From Saccharobesus litoralis (GTDB lineage Bacteria; Pseudomonadota; Gammaproteobacteria; Enterobacterales; Alteromonadaceae): DNA of 64,000 nucleotides. Position 1 is the first letter of the stretch. Each line of letters starts with the position of its first letter. This document shows positions 61,591 through 64,000 of the stretch, piece by piece. Both the position numbers and the translations under genes were made by a program. The stretch lies in contig NZ_CP026604.1 in the NCBI RefSeq assembly GCF_003063625.1, positions 1,302,001 through 1,366,000 on the forward strand, given 5' to 3'. The notes beneath the pieces were generated by a model that saw only the letters and a list, made by a program, of their open reading frames with translations, was not told where the DNA came from and made no database searches.

Positions 61591-64000
61591 TTAGAAGTTT
61601 ACGCGTACACCAATACGGTAAGTGGCGCCGACTTTATAACGGTCGTAAGTACGACTTGTTGGCGCTTCACCTTCTAACGGGTTACCTTCTTCTAGCGGAA
61701 CATATGTGTAGCCCGAACCTGTGTCATTTAAAACAGGAAGGACCTTCAACTCTCGGTTGGTGTAATATCTTCTGTATTGCTCGTTAGTGATGTTGATAGC
61801 TTGGAAGTTAACGCTAACATTTTCATTAATTTGGTAATTTGCTGACAGATCTAACGTATCACGCCCCTCATTCCAAATTGAACCGCCATACCAGTTGGCT
61901 CCACGAGACAAGTTAGGATCATCCCAGTCGATACCAACTAGAGAATCAGATGAACCGCGATAGCTTAAACGCACTTGATGACCGTGTTGTTCCCAGAATA
62001 AAGTCGCGTTATAGCTATGTTTTGGCGTTTCTGCGACAGGCATAGGGGTCAAAAACTTGCCTTCAACAAGTGAAGACTCCTGAGCCTCTGTTTCACTTTT
62101 TTGATAAGTATAGTTAGCTGACAAGCCTAGGCCGCTAAGGAAGCCTGGTAAGAAGTCGTATACCTGACTATAACCAAGCTCGAGGCCTTCAATTGTTGCG
62201 CCTTTACCATTGATTTTCTTAACAATATCAAACTCATGACAGATATCTCTAAAGTCATTGCTGATCGATAAAGGATCGCCACTAATCCAACCTAAATCTG
62301 TGGTAGTACGCACCGGCGTACAACCCTCTAAACCAAAGTTGGGCGCACTTTCATCAACGGGCAGCAATAAACCACTGGCATCGAATGAACCTTGGACATT
62401 TCTCAGGTCTGTGATGTATGAAATTAACGTTTCGTTATCTACGAAGTTACTCATGTCCTTTCTAAATAGCGCAAGACTTAACATAGAGACATCATTAAAA
62501 TACCACTCTAATGAAAGGTCTAGGTTTTTAGATTCTAATGGCTCAAGTTGGGCGTTAAACATATTTAACACACCTTTACCGATATTTGATCTAGCTCCTC
62601 CCCCCCAATAAGTTTTCCACATAGTATTGAAGTTAAAGCCCGGACGAATATCTTCAAACTCAGGACGCGTCATGGTTTTTGATACCGCGAAGCGACCAAC
62701 AAACTCATCTGAAAATGCGTAGTTTAAGTTTAAGCTAGGTAAAACATTGGTATATTCATGTGAACCTTGAGTCGCAAAAGCAACACGTGAGGCATCACGC
62801 GACTGTAACGATTTATAATTCCCCATATGGCCGTCAGTGCCCTGATTCCATTCATAAAAATCAGTAGCAACCGCATTAGGATCTGTTGTCCAGTTGTGAT
62901 CATTAGTCACCTGCACGTCAGCATAGCGCCACATAGTATTCCAACCAGGGTTTACGGTATCGCCCCAGCCAGGTACAACAGCAACAAATGGTGTACCATT
63001 AGCTTGTGACTCAGCCCATGCTGCATAGTTAGGATCATGACAGGCATCTTGCACACCATCGCCATTTTGATCGAACATAGGAATGCGCGTCCAATCAGCT
63101 GGGTTGTTAGATCCGTTGGTATTCCAACCACGACCATCAATACGTGACAGCTTTTGCTCTATTTGCGTTGGTGAATCAGGGTTTGCATAAGTCGGTTGAG
63201 GACATGCTGGTAAACTCGTATCGCGCAATTGACTTAAGGTTTTCCAATCAAATTCAGTTTCATCGGCATGTTGTGGGAAGTCATGGAATTGACCACCAGA
63301 AAAACCACTAGATTCCACTTCGGTTTTAACATAACGCACACCTAAATCACCGGTTAAGCGGTCATCGAGTAATGAGAAATTAGCTTTTAAGTAAAGTGAT
63401 CCTGTGTCCATTTCAACCGAGCGTGTTTCACTGTCATCAGCATTACGCGCAACACGGTCGTCATCCATTGCAAGATGGAATGCTTTCCAAACGTCAATCG
63501 TTGTAATGTCATCCGTTACGCCTGGCTGAGCTAGATCAAGGCTTTCCATAAAGTCGTCATACTTTTGACCACCTTCAGCCAAAATATCACGCGCTAGAAT
63601 TTCATTAATAGGGCCTGCCGGTTGACCTAACAAACGACCGTCTTCACCTCGTGGTGAATCACTCTTAGTAATTGAAGCAAATTGATAACTTTGGTCATCA
63701 ACAAACTTTGAGCGGCTAGTGAACTTAGCACCAAATTCAACGGTAGTAATACCAAACGCATCTAAGTCAAAATCAAAATCAATTTGTGCGTTTTGAATTG
63801 TGTCTTCAACTTGTCTATCGGCTTGACTGATAGAACCCATATGGAAGCTATTATCATCGGAAGGATTAAAACCAGTTAAAGAGATATTGTCTCGCCAACC
63901 TTCAACAAGGTTGCCGTCGTCATCTTTAGTATCACCAATATTTTGACCAAGGATAATGTCGTGCGTACCCGCAATCATCACACACTTACCCGAAGTACAA
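61591..64000 (-). CDS. TonB-dependent receptor, C-terminal part (runs off the window)
   Basis: The frame is open to the right edge; the apparent start at 63981 is GTG inside the reading frame (TSGKCVMIAGTHD), not a real start. 802 residues of beta-barrel are visible. The barrel resembles that of the receptor at 13577-17254: FAVSKTMTRPEFEDIRPGF against FGMSKTMSRPAFDNVRP, LEPLESKNLDLSLEWYFND, GLELGYSQVYDFLPGFLSGL and terminal YRIGVRVNF. Plug domain and signal lie outside the window. It is the first visible gene of a receptor-lipoprotein(-halogenase-SapC) series and is expected to import oligosaccharides. Confidence 0.93.
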   Translation of the reverse strand, partial: CTSGKCVMIAGTHDIILGQNIGDTKDDDGNLVEGWRDNISLTGFNPSDDNSFHMGSISQADRQVEDTIQNAQIDFDFDLDAFGITTVEFGAKFTSRSKFVDDQSYQFASITKSDSPRGEDGRLLGQPAGPINEILARDILAEGGQKYDDFMESLDLAQPGVTDDITTIDVWKAFHLAMDDDRVARNADDSETRSVEMDTGSLYLKANFSLLDDRLTGDLGVRYVKTEVESSGFSGGQFHDFPQHADETEFDWKTLSQLRDTSLPACPQPTYANPDSPTQIEQKLSRIDGRGWNTNGSNNPADWTRIPMFDQNGDGVQDACHDPNYAAWAESQANGTPFVAVVPGWGDTVNPGWNTMWRYADVQVTNDHNWTTDPNAVATDFYEWNQGTDGHMGNYKSLQSRDASRVAFATQGSHEYTNVLPSLNLNYAFSDEFVGRFAVSKTMTRPEFEDIRPGFNFNTMWKTYWGGGARSNIGKGVLNMFNAQLEPLESKNLDLSLEWYFNDVSMLSLALFRKDMSNFVDNETLISYITDLRNVQGSFDASGLLLPVDESAPNFGLEGCTPVRTTTDLGWISGDPLSISNDFRDICHEFDIVKKINGKGATIEGLELGYSQVYDFLPGFLSGLGLSANYTYQKSETEAQESSLVEGKFLTPMPVAETPKHSYNATLFWEQHGHQVRLSYRGSSDSLVGIDWDDPNLSRGANWYGGSIWNEGRDTLDLSANYQINENVSVNFQAINITNEQYRRYYTNRELKVLPVLNDTGSGYTYVPLEEGNPLEGEAPTSRTYDRYKVGATYRIGVRVNF

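Noticed and set aside
62600-62606. Seven-C run in the TonB receptor as a phase-variation site
   Set aside because: Short, single, and in the middle of the barrel where slippage would merely destroy the protein; no further support.

Overview
The window looks like a piece of chromosome from a marine, alga-degrading gammaproteobacterium of the Alteromonadales type (Catenovulum, Paraglaciecola or Pseudoalteromonas relatives). The basis is moderate to low GC, large TonB-dependent receptors, many lipoproteins with Ig-like, VCBS or TSP3 modules, a GH82-type iota-carrageenase, a GH86-type agarase/porphyranase, and a housekeeping block (ubiTUV, nrdDG, pdxH, thiSGH) with gammaproteobacterial FNR-like boxes. 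All taxonomic and functional calls come from reading the sequence; no database search was run.

Layout. 1-10.4 kb: the end of an unknown gene, an FG-GAP/ASPIC lipoprotein, an orphan response regulator, a 1690-residue iota-carrageenase lipoprotein and a patch of dispersed repeats. 10.6-17.3 kb (minus): a TonB-dependent receptor and an Ig-like lipoprotein. 17.9-20.8 kb: an EAL-HDOD protein and a GNAT/nitrilase fusion. 21.1-32.7 kb (plus): a second FG-GAP/ASPIC lipoprotein, a secreted sugar isomerase/epimerase-like lipoprotein, a small outer-membrane barrel, and a tight four-gene run resembling planctomycete systems (membrane cytochrome c-LRR, NHL propeller, PSD1 cytochrome/DUF1549/LamG/DUF1553, DUF1501). 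32.8-42.6 kb: two AT-rich unknown genes, thiSGH, nrdD-nrdG-ubiT facing ubiU-ubiV-pdxH with four FNR-like boxes, two small proteins and a 46-47 bp tandem repeat array. 42.6-49.8 kb (minus): a diguanylate cyclase, then SGNH hydrolase, DUF1080 and a propeller-HEAT-cytochrome c protein. 50.1-52.9 kb: the GH86 enzyme. 53.5-56.5 kb: a chemoreceptor followed by an orphan sugar-binding protein. 57-64 kb (minus): a TonB receptor (running off the window), an Ig-like lipoprotein, a flavin-dependent tryptophan-halogenase-like protein and a SapC-family protein.

How they may work together. The GH82 and GH86 enzymes would cut sulfated galactans of red algae outside the cell, the two TonB receptors with partner lipoproteins would take up oligosaccharides, and the chemoreceptor/binding-protein pair would sense them. 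Two operator-like motifs recur: a 17-bp palindrome TAAACAT-NAT-ATGTTTA upstream of the carrageenase, the 17 kb TonB receptor and the 21 kb FG-GAP gene; and a LacI-type palindrome with central CG upstream of those three and of the chemoreceptor. They suggest one regulon whose regulators lie outside the window.

The best candidate for an undescribed system is the pair of planctomycete-like extracytoplasmic redox clusters (25.2-32.7 kb and 44.2-49.8 kb). Each combines a c-type cytochrome and a beta-propeller with a putative carbohydrate-modifying protein nearby (isomerase/epimerase-like or DUF1080). Periplasmic oxidative sugar processing is a plausible but unproven role.
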